Source: Anaerolineales bacterium (GTDB lineage: Bacteria > Chloroflexota > Anaerolineae > Anaerolineales > UBA6663). Taken from it: DNA of 64,000 nt. How positions within the stretch are numbered: position 1 is the stretch's first letter; the number at the start of each line of letters is the position of its first letter. Below the pieces are notes generated by a model. The model saw nothing but the letters and a program-made list of their open reading frames with translations. It ran no database searches and was not told where the DNA came from. Location: NCBI GenBank assembly GCA_020850595.1, contig JADZEK010000172.1, positions 1-64,000 on the forward strand. Reading direction: 5' to 3'. The translations under genes and the position numbers were made by a program. This document shows positions 16,835 to 23,977 of this stretch, one piece after another.

Positions 16835-17638
16835 ATGAGTATGCCGGTTGCTCATTCCCCGCGCGGCGAAGCGCAGCATCACATCCAGTGCCGCCCCGGC
16901 GACGTCGGGCGGTATGTCTTCCTGCCCGGCGACCCGGGGCGCGTGCCGCTCATCGCGGCGGCGCTCGATGACGCGCGGCAGGTGGCCCAAAACCGCGAAT
17001 ACAACGTCTACACCGGCTCGCTGCTGGGCGAGGCGGTGTCGGTGGCCTCCACCGGCATCGGCTGCCCCTCGACGGCCATCGCGGTGGAGGAGCTGGCCGC
17101 GATTGGGGCCGACACCTTCATCCGGGTGGGCACCTCCGGGCGGATGCAGCCATTCATCGAGCCGGGCGACCTGCTGATCACCTGGGGCGCGGTGCGCGAC
17201 GAATTCACCTCGCAGCAGTACCTGCCGCTGGCCTATCCAGCCGTGGCCGACCACACGGTGATCCTGGCGCTGCGGCAGGCGGCCCGCCAGCGCGGGGCAC
17301 GCCACCACGTGGGCATCACGCATTCTAAAGACTCGTTCTTCGGCCAGCACGCCCCGCAGCGCATGCCCGTCGGGCCAGACCTGATCAACCGCTGGAACGC
17401 CTGGGTGCAGGCCGGGGTGGTGTGCTCCGAGATGGAAGCCTCCACGCTGTTCGTGGTGGCCCGGCTGCTGGGCAAGCGGGCGGGCGGCATCATGCTGGCG
17501 GGCGGCACGCTCAACGACCTGACTAACATCATCGCGACGGCCGTGCAGGGCGTGCGCAACCTGATCGAGCACGACCGCGCTCACCCGCCGCAAGCCGCGC
17601 CGAAGGCAGCGCCCAGTGAGCGTCCCAGCGCAGGCTGA
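16835..17638 (+). CDS. Uridine-phosphorylase-family nucleoside phosphorylase (copy 1)
   Basis: A 267-aa PNP/UDP-superfamily enzyme: nucleoside plus phosphate gives base plus (deoxy)ribose-1-phosphate. Motifs are GDPGR (32-36) and RVGTSG (97-102) for phosphate, and CSEMEA (197-202) for the ribose. THSKDSFF and AGGTLND-like segments sit where uridine phosphorylases contact the base. An Ala/Pro-rich tail (about 245-267) is extra. It has an AAAGGA site before the ATG, 17 nt after ecfT. The gene at 20155 is a paralogue. Its place behind an ECF importer suggests it works on the imported nucleoside; base specificity is not certain from sequence. Confidence 0.88.
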   Translation: MSMPVAHSPRGEAQHHIQCRPGDVGRYVFLPGDPGRVPLIAAALDDARQVAQNREYNVYTGSLLGEAVSVASTGIGCPSTAIAVEELAAIGADTFIRVGTSGRMQPFIEPGDLLITWGAVRDEFTSQQYLPLAYPAVADHTVILALRQAARQRGARHHVGITHSKDSFFGQHAPQRMPVGPDLINRWNAWVQAGVVCSEMEASTLFVVARLLGKRAGGIMLAGGTLNDLTNIIATAVQGVRNLIEHDRAHPPQAAPKAAPSERPSAG

Positions 17639-18941
17639 CCTGGCGCCCGATATCGAGGCGCTGGCCGACCAGTATCCTGAATATCTGGCGGCGCTCAACC
17701 ACAACCGACGCTGGAACTGGGGCATCAACGTACTCGACAGCGGCACGTTCGCCTTGACCAAGGCGGCGCTGACCGAGACGACGGTGCTGCCGTACTTTGT
17801 GAGCCAGCTGACCAGCAACGCGCTGGTCATTGGGCTGTCGCCGGCGATTGCCTGGCTGGGGATGTACCTGCCGCAGCTCTTGGGCGCTTACCTGGTGCAC
17901 AGTCAAGCGCGGCGCAAGCCCTACATCCTGACGCTGGCCTGGCTGGAGCGCGCCATCCTGCTGGCGATGTTCGTCATCACCCTGGGGGCCGAGCGGCTGC
18001 CGGCGGGCGTGGTGCTGGCGGCCTTCCTGGCAGCCTATTTCATCTATTGGGCCTTGCTCGGGCTGATCATCCCGCCCTACTCCGAGTTCTACGCCAAGCA
18101 CATCCCGGTGGGGCGCGGGCGGTTCCTGGGGATGCAGACGCTGCTGTATGGCGGCGTGGGCGTCGTGGGGGCGGCCGTGGTGCAGCGCCTGCTCACGAGC
18201 GCGCCGTTCCCGGCCAGCTTTGTGCACGTGTTTGGCTTTGCGTTCCTGTCGGCGCTGCCGGCGCTGATCGCCTTTCACAACCTGCGCGAGGTGCCCTTCC
18301 CCGGCCAGCGGCCGCGGCAAACGCTGAGGGCTTACCTGGCAGACATTCGACCGCTGCTGCGGGCCAACCCGGCCTTCGTGCGCTTCTGCCTGATGCGCGG
18401 CGTGCTGGTGCTGGGCAAGATCAGCGTGCCGTTCCTGGCGCTGTATGCCCTGCAGCGCTTCAGCCTGGACCCCGGCACGGTGGCGGTCTACACCGGCATC
18501 ATGCTGGCGGCGCAGAGCGCGGCCGCGCCGATCTGGGGCTACCTGAGCGACCACTGGCACGCGCACCGGCTGTGGCTGGTGGCGGCGCTGGTGCAGGTGG
18601 CGCAGGCGGCGCTGGCCTTCGCCGCGCCCGGCCCGGCCTGGTTCTACGTGGTGTTCGCCCTGGTCGGCGTGACCCTGAGCGCCGACGCGACCGCGCACCC
18701 GCAGACCACCTATGGCCTCAGCCCGGCGGCCGAGACCACGCGCTTCATCGGCCTGGGCAACACTTTCCTCGGCCCGCTGCTGGCGCTGGGGCCGGTGGTG
18801 GGCGGCGCGCTGGTCAACAGCTATTCGTATCGCGCCGCGCTGGGGGCCAGCCTGGTGGTGGCGGCCCTGGGCGTGGCAGTCGTTATCGGCTGGATCGTAT
18901 GGGAGCGCCGGCATCCGGCGCGCATGGTCACGGAGGGGTAG
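17616..18941 (+). CDS. MFS-type transporter
   Basis: A 441-aa protein with about 12 hydrophobic segments and a long cytoplasmic loop in the middle (around REVPFPGQRPRQTLRAYL). The N-terminal 40 residues are soluble (IEALADQYPEYLAALNHNRR). Start GTG 17616 lies inside the end of the phosphorylase gene (23-nt overlap), consistent with coupling; the next in-frame starts would remove conserved-looking N-terminal sequence. It could export a product such as a free base or deaminated pyrimidine, or be a second importer. The family resembles unassigned MFS carriers, so direction and substrate are open. Confidence 0.75.
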   Translation: MSVPAQADLAPDIEALADQYPEYLAALNHNRRWNWGINVLDSGTFALTKAALTETTVLPYFVSQLTSNALVIGLSPAIAWLGMYLPQLLGAYLVHSQARRKPYILTLAWLERAILLAMFVITLGAERLPAGVVLAAFLAAYFIYWALLGLIIPPYSEFYAKHIPVGRGRFLGMQTLLYGGVGVVGAAVVQRLLTSAPFPASFVHVFGFAFLSALPALIAFHNLREVPFPGQRPRQTLRAYLADIRPLLRANPAFVRFCLMRGVLVLGKISVPFLALYALQRFSLDPGTVAVYTGIMLAAQSAAAPIWGYLSDHWHAHRLWLVAALVQVAQAALAFAAPGPAWFYVVFALVGVTLSADATAHPQTTYGLSPAAETTRFIGLGNTFLGPLLALGPVVGGALVNSYSYRAALGASLVVAALGVAVVIGWIVWERRHPARMVTEG

Positions 18942-18945
18942 CGGC

Positions 18946-19416
18946 ATGGTAGATCAGCACACGCTCGACTTGCAGTTCATGGCGGCCGCCCTGGCCGAGG
19001 CCCAGCAGGGCTTCGACGAGGGCGGCATCCCGATTGGTTCGGTGATCGTGGTGGACGGCCAGATCATCGGGCGGGGCCACAACCGGCGGGTGCAGCAGGG
19101 CAACCCCATCCTGCACGGCGAGATGGACGCCTTTCAGAACGCGGGGCGGCAGCGGGCCGCGGTGTACCGGCGCGCCACGCTTTACAGCACGCTCTCGCCC
19201 TGCTCCATGTGCGCGGGCACGTCCCTCCTGTACCAAATCCCGCGCATCGTCATCGGGGAGAACCACACCGTGGCCGAAACGACGCTGTGCGAAGATTGGC
19301 TGCTGCGGGCGCGCGGCGTGGAGGTGGTGGTGCTCGACCAGCCCGAATGCTATGCGCTGATGCAAAAATTCATTCAACTACACCCGGAGGTCTGGAATGA
19401 AGACATTGGCTACTGA
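18946..19416 (+). CDS. Cytosine-deaminase-type zinc deaminase, yeast Fcy1-like
   Basis: A 156-aa CDA-fold enzyme. Zinc and catalytic residues are H57 and E59 in LHGEMDA, and C86 and C89 in SPCSMCAG. The length, LYSTLSPC, the VIGEN segment and above all the C-terminus PEVWNEDIG closely recall the small fungal cytosine deaminase, and are unlike E. coli CodA (amidohydrolase fold) or TadA. The reaction would be cytosine or a 4-aminopyrimidine plus water giving uracil or the 4-oxo product plus ammonia. The ATG at 18946 is five nt after the MFS stop. The gene overlaps the next one by 20 nt. Confidence 0.85.
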   Translation: MVDQHTLDLQFMAAALAEAQQGFDEGGIPIGSVIVVDGQIIGRGHNRRVQQGNPILHGEMDAFQNAGRQRAAVYRRATLYSTLSPCSMCAGTSLLYQIPRIVIGENHTVAETTLCEDWLLRARGVEVVVLDQPECYALMQKFIQLHPEVWNEDIGY

Positions 19417-20134
19417 CATCGCCGGCGCGCTGAGCGCCTTCACCGCCCGGGACGGCAAGACCATGCTGCCGATCCCGGCGGGCGAGTTCCTCATGGGCAG
19501 CGACGAGTTCGGCCCAGAGCAGCCGCCGCACCTGGTGTACCTGCCGACTTATTACATTGACATGTTCCCGGTGACCAACGCCGAATACAAGGTCTATATG
19601 CTGGCGACCCGCGCCATGCCGCCGCGCCACTGGGGCGGCTTTGAGGTGCCGGCCGGACTGGAAAACCACCCGGTGCACCGCATTTCGTGGTATGAAGCGG
19701 TGGACTACCTGGCCTGGGCGGGCAAGCGCCTGCCGACCGAGGCCGAGTGGGAAAAGGCCGCGCGCGGCACCGACGGCCGCCGCTGGCCGTGGGGCAACAC
19801 CTTCGACGAGGCCAACGCCCTGGTGTGGGACCGCGGCGACTTTCTGATGACCGTGCCGGTGGACGCGCACCCCGGCAACGTCAGCCCCTACGGCGTGCGC
19901 GAGATGGCCGGCCACCTGGAAGAATGGACGGCCGACTGGTACGAGGCCTACCCCGGGGCCACCTACCAATCCGGCGCGTATGGCCGCAAGTTCAGGGCGC
20001 TGCGCGGCGGCTCGTCGTTCTTCACCCAGAACCATGCCCGCTGCGCCTACCGCTGCTTTACCCGGCCCGAAGACGCGGGCCTAGACAACCTCGTGGGCTG
20101 CGGCTTCCGCGGCGTCCGCGAGCAGCCGGAATAG
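19397..20134 (+). CDS. SUMF1/FGE-fold protein of unknown role
   Basis: A 245-aa protein with the formylglycine-generating-enzyme (SUMF1, C-type-lectin-like) fold: IPAGEFLMGSDE, YYIDMFPVTNAEY, HPVHRISWYEAVDYLAWAG, RLPTEAEWEKAARG, SPYGVREMAGHLEEWTADWY, LRGGSSF. True FGE uses two Cys near the C-terminus, five residues apart. Here NHARCAYRCFTR has Cys four apart, and the first catalytic position appears to be Gln. It is therefore probably not a sulfatase-activating enzyme. Other SUMF1-fold proteins are oxygenases or binding proteins. It lies inside the nucleoside operon, overlapping the deaminase gene by 20 nt, so a role on the same substrate is likely. Confidence 0.8.
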   Translation: MKTLATDIAGALSAFTARDGKTMLPIPAGEFLMGSDEFGPEQPPHLVYLPTYYIDMFPVTNAEYKVYMLATRAMPPRHWGGFEVPAGLENHPVHRISWYEAVDYLAWAGKRLPTEAEWEKAARGTDGRRWPWGNTFDEANALVWDRGDFLMTVPVDAHPGNVSPYGVREMAGHLEEWTADWYEAYPGATYQSGAYGRKFRALRGGSSFFTQNHARCAYRCFTRPEDAGLDNLVGCGFRGVREQPE

Positions 20135-20154
20135 CCCGCCCCTGGAGAGAGAGC

Positions 20155-20910
20155 ATGCCTGACACAACCGCTAACCCGCCGGCCGTCGAGCGCCAATATC
20201 ACATCGAGTGCGGCGTAGGCGATGTGGGCCGCTATGTGCTGCTGCCCGGCGACCCCGGCCGCGTGCCGCTGATCGCTTCGTTCTTGGAGCGCGCGGAAAA
20301 GGTCGCCCAGCACCGCGAATACACCACCTATACCGGCTGGCTGGGCGACACGAAAGTCTCGGTCACTTCCACGGGCATCGGCGGGCCGAGCACCGCCATC
20401 GCCGTGGAGGAGTTGGCCGCCATTGGGGCCGACACCTTCATTCGCGTGGGCACCTCCGGGTTGATGCAGCCCTTCATGCAGAGCGGCGACCTGGTGGTGG
20501 TCAGCGGGGCCGTGCGCGACGAAGGCACCGCCAGCCACTATATGCCCATGGCCTTTCCGGCCATTGCCGACCTGGACGTGGTGGAATGCCTGCGCGAGGC
20601 GTGCGCGGCGGCAGGCCGGCGCCACCACGTGGGCCTGTCGCACAGCAAGGACTCGTTTTACGGCGAGGTGCAGCCTGAGCGCATGCCCATGGCGGACCAA
20701 CTGCAAGCTAACTGGAAGGCCTGGGTGATGGGCGGGGTGCTGTGCTCCGAGATGGAGGCGGCCACGCTATTTGTGGTAAGCAGCGTGCTGCACAAGCGCG
20801 CGGGCGGCCTGATGATCGCGCTGAACGAGAACCCCAAGACCCTGGCGCCGCTGTGCGAGACGGCCGTGGACGCCGTGCGCCGCCTGATCGCGCTCGACCG
20901 CGCCGCCTAG
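20155..20910 (+). CDS. Uridine-phosphorylase-family nucleoside phosphorylase (copy 2)
   Basis: A 251-aa paralogue of the enzyme at 16835, with the same landmarks: GDPGR, STGIGGPSTAIAVEELAAIG, RVGTSG, SHSKDSFYGE, CSEMEAATLF. It differs mainly at both termini and in the ALNENPKT loop, where copy 1 has AGGTLND. That difference near the base pocket may give a separate specificity. ATG 20155 has GGAGAGAGAG upstream. The last 33 bp of the gene were copied downstream in the tandem duplication that produced the second nucleoside hydrolase. Confidence 0.88.
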   Translation: MPDTTANPPAVERQYHIECGVGDVGRYVLLPGDPGRVPLIASFLERAEKVAQHREYTTYTGWLGDTKVSVTSTGIGGPSTAIAVEELAAIGADTFIRVGTSGLMQPFMQSGDLVVVSGAVRDEGTASHYMPMAFPAIADLDVVECLREACAAAGRRHHVGLSHSKDSFYGEVQPERMPMADQLQANWKAWVMGGVLCSEMEAATLFVVSSVLHKRAGGLMIALNENPKTLAPLCETAVDAVRRLIALDRAA

Positions 20911-20925
20911 CGGCAGGGAGGCGGT

Positions 20926-21843
20926 ATGCCCGAAAAGCCGATCGTCTTGTTCGACCACGACGGCGGGGTGGACGACTACCTCTCCATCCTGCTGTTGATG
21001 AGCTACGACCACCTGGACGTGCGCGGCATCGTGGTGACGCCTGCCGACTGCTTCATCAACTCGGCGGTCGGGGCTACGCGCAAGATCCTCGACCTGGTGG
21101 GGCGCAGCGACGTGCCGGTGGCCGAGAGCACCGTGCGCGGTCTGCACCCCTTCCCGCGTGATTTTCGGCGCGACTCGGTGTCTATTGACCACTTCCCGAA
21201 CCTGAATGAGCACGACACCATCACCACGCCGCTGGTGCCCGAGCCGGGCCAGCAGTGGCTGGCCGCGCAACTGCGCGCCGCGCCCCGCCCGGTGACGCTG
21301 CTGGTGACCGGCCCGCTGACGACCGTGGCCGCCGCGCTGGACGAAGAGCCGGCGCTGGAGCACAAGATTGAGCGGATGTTGTGGATGGGCGGCGCGCTGA
21401 ACACACGCGGCGGCGTGCGCGACTCTGAGCACGACGGCACGGCCGAGTGGAATGTGTATTGGGACCCGGCCGGCGCACACCGCGTGTGGCAGACCCAGTT
21501 CCCCATCCTCCTGTGCCCGATTGACATCACTAGCACCGTGCCGCTGACCTCCGAGTTCATCAAGCAGTTGGGGCGGCAGCGGCGCTACCCGGTCTCGGAC
21601 CTGGCGGGCCATTGCTATGCGCTGGTGTCGCACCAGCCCTACTACTTCTGGGATGTGCTCACGACCGCCTACCTGGGCGTGCCGGAGCTGTTCACCACCC
21701 GCGATTGGGAGACCGAAATCCTGCTGGACGCGCCGCGCCAGGGCCGCACCGCCCTGAAGCCCGGCGGCCGCGTCATCACCGCGCTGCATTCGGTGGACGT
21801 GCCGCGCTTCTACGAGCACATGCTGGCCCAGTGGCGGCGTTAG
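20926..21843 (+). CDS. Nucleoside hydrolase (IUNH family), copy 1
   Basis: A 305-aa inosine/uridine-preferring hydrolase family member: ribonucleoside plus water gives base plus ribose. The calcium/ribose motif DxDxxxDD is present as DHDGGVDD (10-17); the usual DTDPG is changed to DHDGG. TAEWNVYWDP matches the ribose-binding AExNxxxDP. The late active-site His-Asp pair reads Trp-Asp (YYFWDVLTTA), so the classic proton-donor His is absent, as in some divergent IUNH groups. It follows the phosphorylase by 15 nt. A near-identical second copy lies directly downstream. Confidence 0.87.
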   Translation: MPEKPIVLFDHDGGVDDYLSILLLMSYDHLDVRGIVVTPADCFINSAVGATRKILDLVGRSDVPVAESTVRGLHPFPRDFRRDSVSIDHFPNLNEHDTITTPLVPEPGQQWLAAQLRAAPRPVTLLVTGPLTTVAAALDEEPALEHKIERMLWMGGALNTRGGVRDSEHDGTAEWNVYWDPAGAHRVWQTQFPILLCPIDITSTVPLTSEFIKQLGRQRRYPVSDLAGHCYALVSHQPYYFWDVLTTAYLGVPELFTTRDWETEILLDAPRQGRTALKPGGRVITALHSVDVPRFYEHMLAQWRR

Positions 21844-21845
21844 TC

Positions 21846-21898
21846 ATGCGCCCCGGCCAGCACCCGTGCGCCGCCTGATCGCGCTCGACCGCGCCGCC
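21846..21898 (+). pseudogene. Duplication junction: PPC-gene head fused to phosphorylase tail
   Basis: 21846-21866 matches the start of the PPC-domain gene at 22841 with seven codons missing (ATGCG then CCCCGGCC). At 21866 it joins the exact 33-bp end of the phosphorylase gene. The resulting frame is only about 10 codons (MRPGQHPCAA) and is a relic, not a gene. Confidence 0.7.
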
Positions 21899-21920
21899 GC
21901 CCGGCGGCCGAGGAGCCTCC

Positions 21921-22838
21921 ATGCCTGACAAGCCTTTGATCCTGTTCGACCATGACGGCGGGGTAGACGACTACCTCTCCATCTTGCTGCTGATGAGCTA
22001 CGACCACCTGGACGTGCGCGGCATCGTGGTGACGCCCGCCGACTGCTTCATCAACTCGGCGGTCGGGGCGACGCGCAAGATCCTCGACCTGGTGGGGCGC
22101 AGCGACGTGCCGGTGGCCGAGAGCACCGTGCGCGGCATCTATCCTTTCCCGCGCGAGACCCGGCGCGACTCGGTGTGCATTGACCACTTCCCGAACCTGA
22201 ACGAGCACGACACCATCGCCACGCCGCTGGTGCGCGAGCCGGGCCAGCGCTGGCTGGCCGCGCAACTGCGCGCCGCGCCCCGCCCGGTGACGCTGCTGGT
22301 GACCGGCCCGCTGACGACTGTGGCCGCCGCGCTAGATGAAGAGCCGGCGCTGGAGCACAAGATCGAGCGAATGCTGTGGATGGGCGGCGCGCTGAACGTG
22401 AACGGCAACGTGCGCGACTCTGAGCACGACGGCACGGCTGAGTGGAATGTGTATTGGGACCCAATCGGCGCGCAGCGCGTGTGGCAGACCCAGTTCCCCA
22501 TCCTCCTGTGCCCGCTCGACATTACCAACACGGTGCCGCTGACCTCCGAGTTTATCAAGCAGTTGGGGCGGCAGCGGCGCCATCCGGTCTCGGACCTGGC
22601 GGGCCATTGCTATGCGCTGGTGTCGCACCAGCCCTACTACTTCTGGGATGTGCTCACGACCGCCTACCTGGGCGTGCCGGAGCTGTTCACTACCCGCGAC
22701 TGGGAGACCGAAATCCTGGTGGACGCGCCGCGCCAGGGCCGCACCGCCCTGAAGCCCGGCGGCCGCGTAGTCACCGCCATGCACAGCGTGGACGTGCCGC
22801 GCTTCTACGAGCACATGCTGGCCCAGTGGCGGCGCTAG
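21921..22838 (+). CDS. Nucleoside hydrolase (IUNH family), copy 2
   Basis: A 305-aa tandem duplicate of the preceding gene, about 93% identical by my count. The DHDGGVDD, AEWNVYWDP and YYFWDVL motifs are all kept. Differences cluster in two loops (GIYPFPRETRRDSVCID versus GLHPFPRDFRRDSVSID, and NVNGNVRD versus NTRGGVRD), near where the base would sit in this family. This may be early divergence of specificity or simply drift. The GAGGAG site before the ATG is better than that of copy 1. It is followed by the PPC gene after 2 nt. Confidence 0.87.
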   Translation: MPDKPLILFDHDGGVDDYLSILLLMSYDHLDVRGIVVTPADCFINSAVGATRKILDLVGRSDVPVAESTVRGIYPFPRETRRDSVCIDHFPNLNEHDTIATPLVREPGQRWLAAQLRAAPRPVTLLVTGPLTTVAAALDEEPALEHKIERMLWMGGALNVNGNVRDSEHDGTAEWNVYWDPIGAQRVWQTQFPILLCPLDITNTVPLTSEFIKQLGRQRRHPVSDLAGHCYALVSHQPYYFWDVLTTAYLGVPELFTTRDWETEILVDAPRQGRTALKPGGRVVTAMHSVDVPRFYEHMLAQWRR

Positions 22839-22840
22839 CC

Positions 22841-23263
22841 ATGCGCACTTTCGCCCTGCGCCTGCACCCCGGCCAAGACCCGCGGCGCGAGCTGGCAGCG
22901 TTCGCCAGGGAGCACAACCTGCAAGCGGCCTTTGTGCTGACCTGCGTGGGCAGCCTGCGCCGCGCCGCGCTGCGGTTGGCCAACCAACCGCACACGGACT
23001 ACTTCGACGCGAAGTATGAGATTTGCTCGCTGGTCGGCACGCTCTCGCCCGACGGCCCGCACCTGCACGTGATGCTCTCGGACGGGCGCGGCGTGGGCCT
23101 GGGCGGCCACTTGCAGGAAGGCAGCGAAATCTACACCACGGCCGAGATCGTGCTGGGCGAGCTGGAAGACCTGAGCTTCAGCCGCCCAATTGACCCGGAA
23201 ACTACGTATGATGAGTTGTTAGTCAGTCCGCGCGCCGCCGCGCCGGGAGGAGAGACCGCATGA
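22841..23263 (+). CDS. PPC/DUF296-domain protein
   Basis: A 140-aa protein that is essentially one PPC (DUF296) domain: FVLTCVGSLRRAALRLANQ, HLHVMLSDGRGVGLGGHL, TAEIVLGELEDLSFSRP. In plants this domain accompanies AT-hooks; bacterial stand-alone versions form trimers, and their biochemical role is unsettled. The His pair in HLHV and the DGRG turn are the family's conserved surface. No DNA-binding segment is visible, so in this operon an enzymatic or ligand-binding role is as likely as regulation. The gene ends in an ATGA overlap with the tenA-like gene. Confidence 0.82.
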   Translation: MRTFALRLHPGQDPRRELAAFAREHNLQAAFVLTCVGSLRRAALRLANQPHTDYFDAKYEICSLVGTLSPDGPHLHVMLSDGRGVGLGGHLQEGSEIYTTAEIVLGELEDLSFSRPIDPETTYDELLVSPRAAAPGGETA

Positions 23264-23973
23264 CCTTCGTCGAAGACTGCATCGCGTTCGCCGGGCCGGT
23301 CTGGCAGCGCTACATCCACCACCCGTGGATTGAGGCGCTGTTCGCCGGGAGGCTCTCGGAAGCGCAGTTTGAATACTGGCTGGCGCAGGATTTGCCCTAC
23401 CTGGGCGAGCGCGTGACGGCCGTGGCGGTGGGCAAGGCCCCCTACAACCACCCGTGGGCCAAGCTGGAGATCGAGTACCTCGTGCGCGCCAACGCCACCC
23501 GCGTGGAGCGACGGCTGATTGACAAGCACGGCGAGTTCGCCACCACGCGCTGGGCGGCGCGCCCGCGGCGCGAGGCTTTCATCAACTTCTTCGTGCGCAC
23601 CGCCTACGAAGGCACGTTCGGCGAGATTTGCTGCGCCTACTATCCGTGCTACGCCTTCCCCGATACGTTCGGGCTGCGCTACCGAGCCGAAAAGCCGCAG
23701 GGCCTGCCGCCGATGCAGGTGGCCTGGGTGGAGCAGTGGGTAGACCCGTTCTTCATCCAACTGCGCGACGTGACCGCCGACGCCATCAACGAGTGCGGCC
23801 CGGCCGCCCTGCCCCGCGACCAGGAAAAGATGAAGTGGATCTTCCTGCGCGCCATCAACCACCAGATCGGTACGTTCGACGCCGCCTGGAATCTGTCTGA
23901 CCCGTGGCCGGGCGAAGGCGAGGAAACGGGCGTGATGGCCGCGGCCCCGCTGCCCGAGCAGCAGGCTGCCTGA
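23260..23973 (+). CDS. TenA/THI-4 family protein (aminopyrimidine hydrolase-like)
   Basis: A 237-aa all-helical TenA-fold protein. Family landmarks include the active-site Asp44 in WLAQDLPYL and the Cys of the LPC-type motif, here C130 in AYYPCYAF. TenA hydrolyses aminopyrimidines (thiamine salvage), swapping an amino for a hydroxyl group. The late Glu of classical TenA appears to be Gln here (NHQIGTFDAAW), so the activity may differ. It is translationally coupled by ATGA to the PPC gene. A pyrimidine-handling fold next to a cytosine deaminase and uridine-phosphorylase-like enzymes supports a pyrimidine substrate for the whole operon. Confidence 0.8.
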   Translation: MTFVEDCIAFAGPVWQRYIHHPWIEALFAGRLSEAQFEYWLAQDLPYLGERVTAVAVGKAPYNHPWAKLEIEYLVRANATRVERRLIDKHGEFATTRWAARPRREAFINFFVRTAYEGTFGEICCAYYPCYAFPDTFGLRYRAEKPQGLPPMQVAWVEQWVDPFFIQLRDVTADAINECGPAALPRDQEKMKWIFLRAINHQIGTFDAAWNLSDPWPGEGEETGVMAAAPLPEQQAA

Positions 23974-23977
23974 GCCG

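Larger units (their letters stand above)
20875..22882 (+). repeat. Recent 1-kb tandem duplication spanning the nucleoside hydrolase
   Basis: Unit 1 (20875-21865) and unit 2 (21866 to about 22882) each run from the last 33 bp of the phosphorylase gene, through a whole nucleoside hydrolase, into the first codons of the PPC-domain gene. The 33-bp phosphorylase tail at 20875-20907 is repeated exactly at 21866-21898. The two hydrolases differ at about 22 of 305 residues by my count. Confidence 0.85.

Noticed and set aside
17529-18947. 472-codon frame on the minus strand
   Set aside because: Antisense to the phosphorylase and MFS genes, which carry clear family features.
19397-20134. Annotation as formylglycine-generating enzyme
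   Set aside because: The Cys pair needed for FGE activity is not in register and no sulfatase is nearby.
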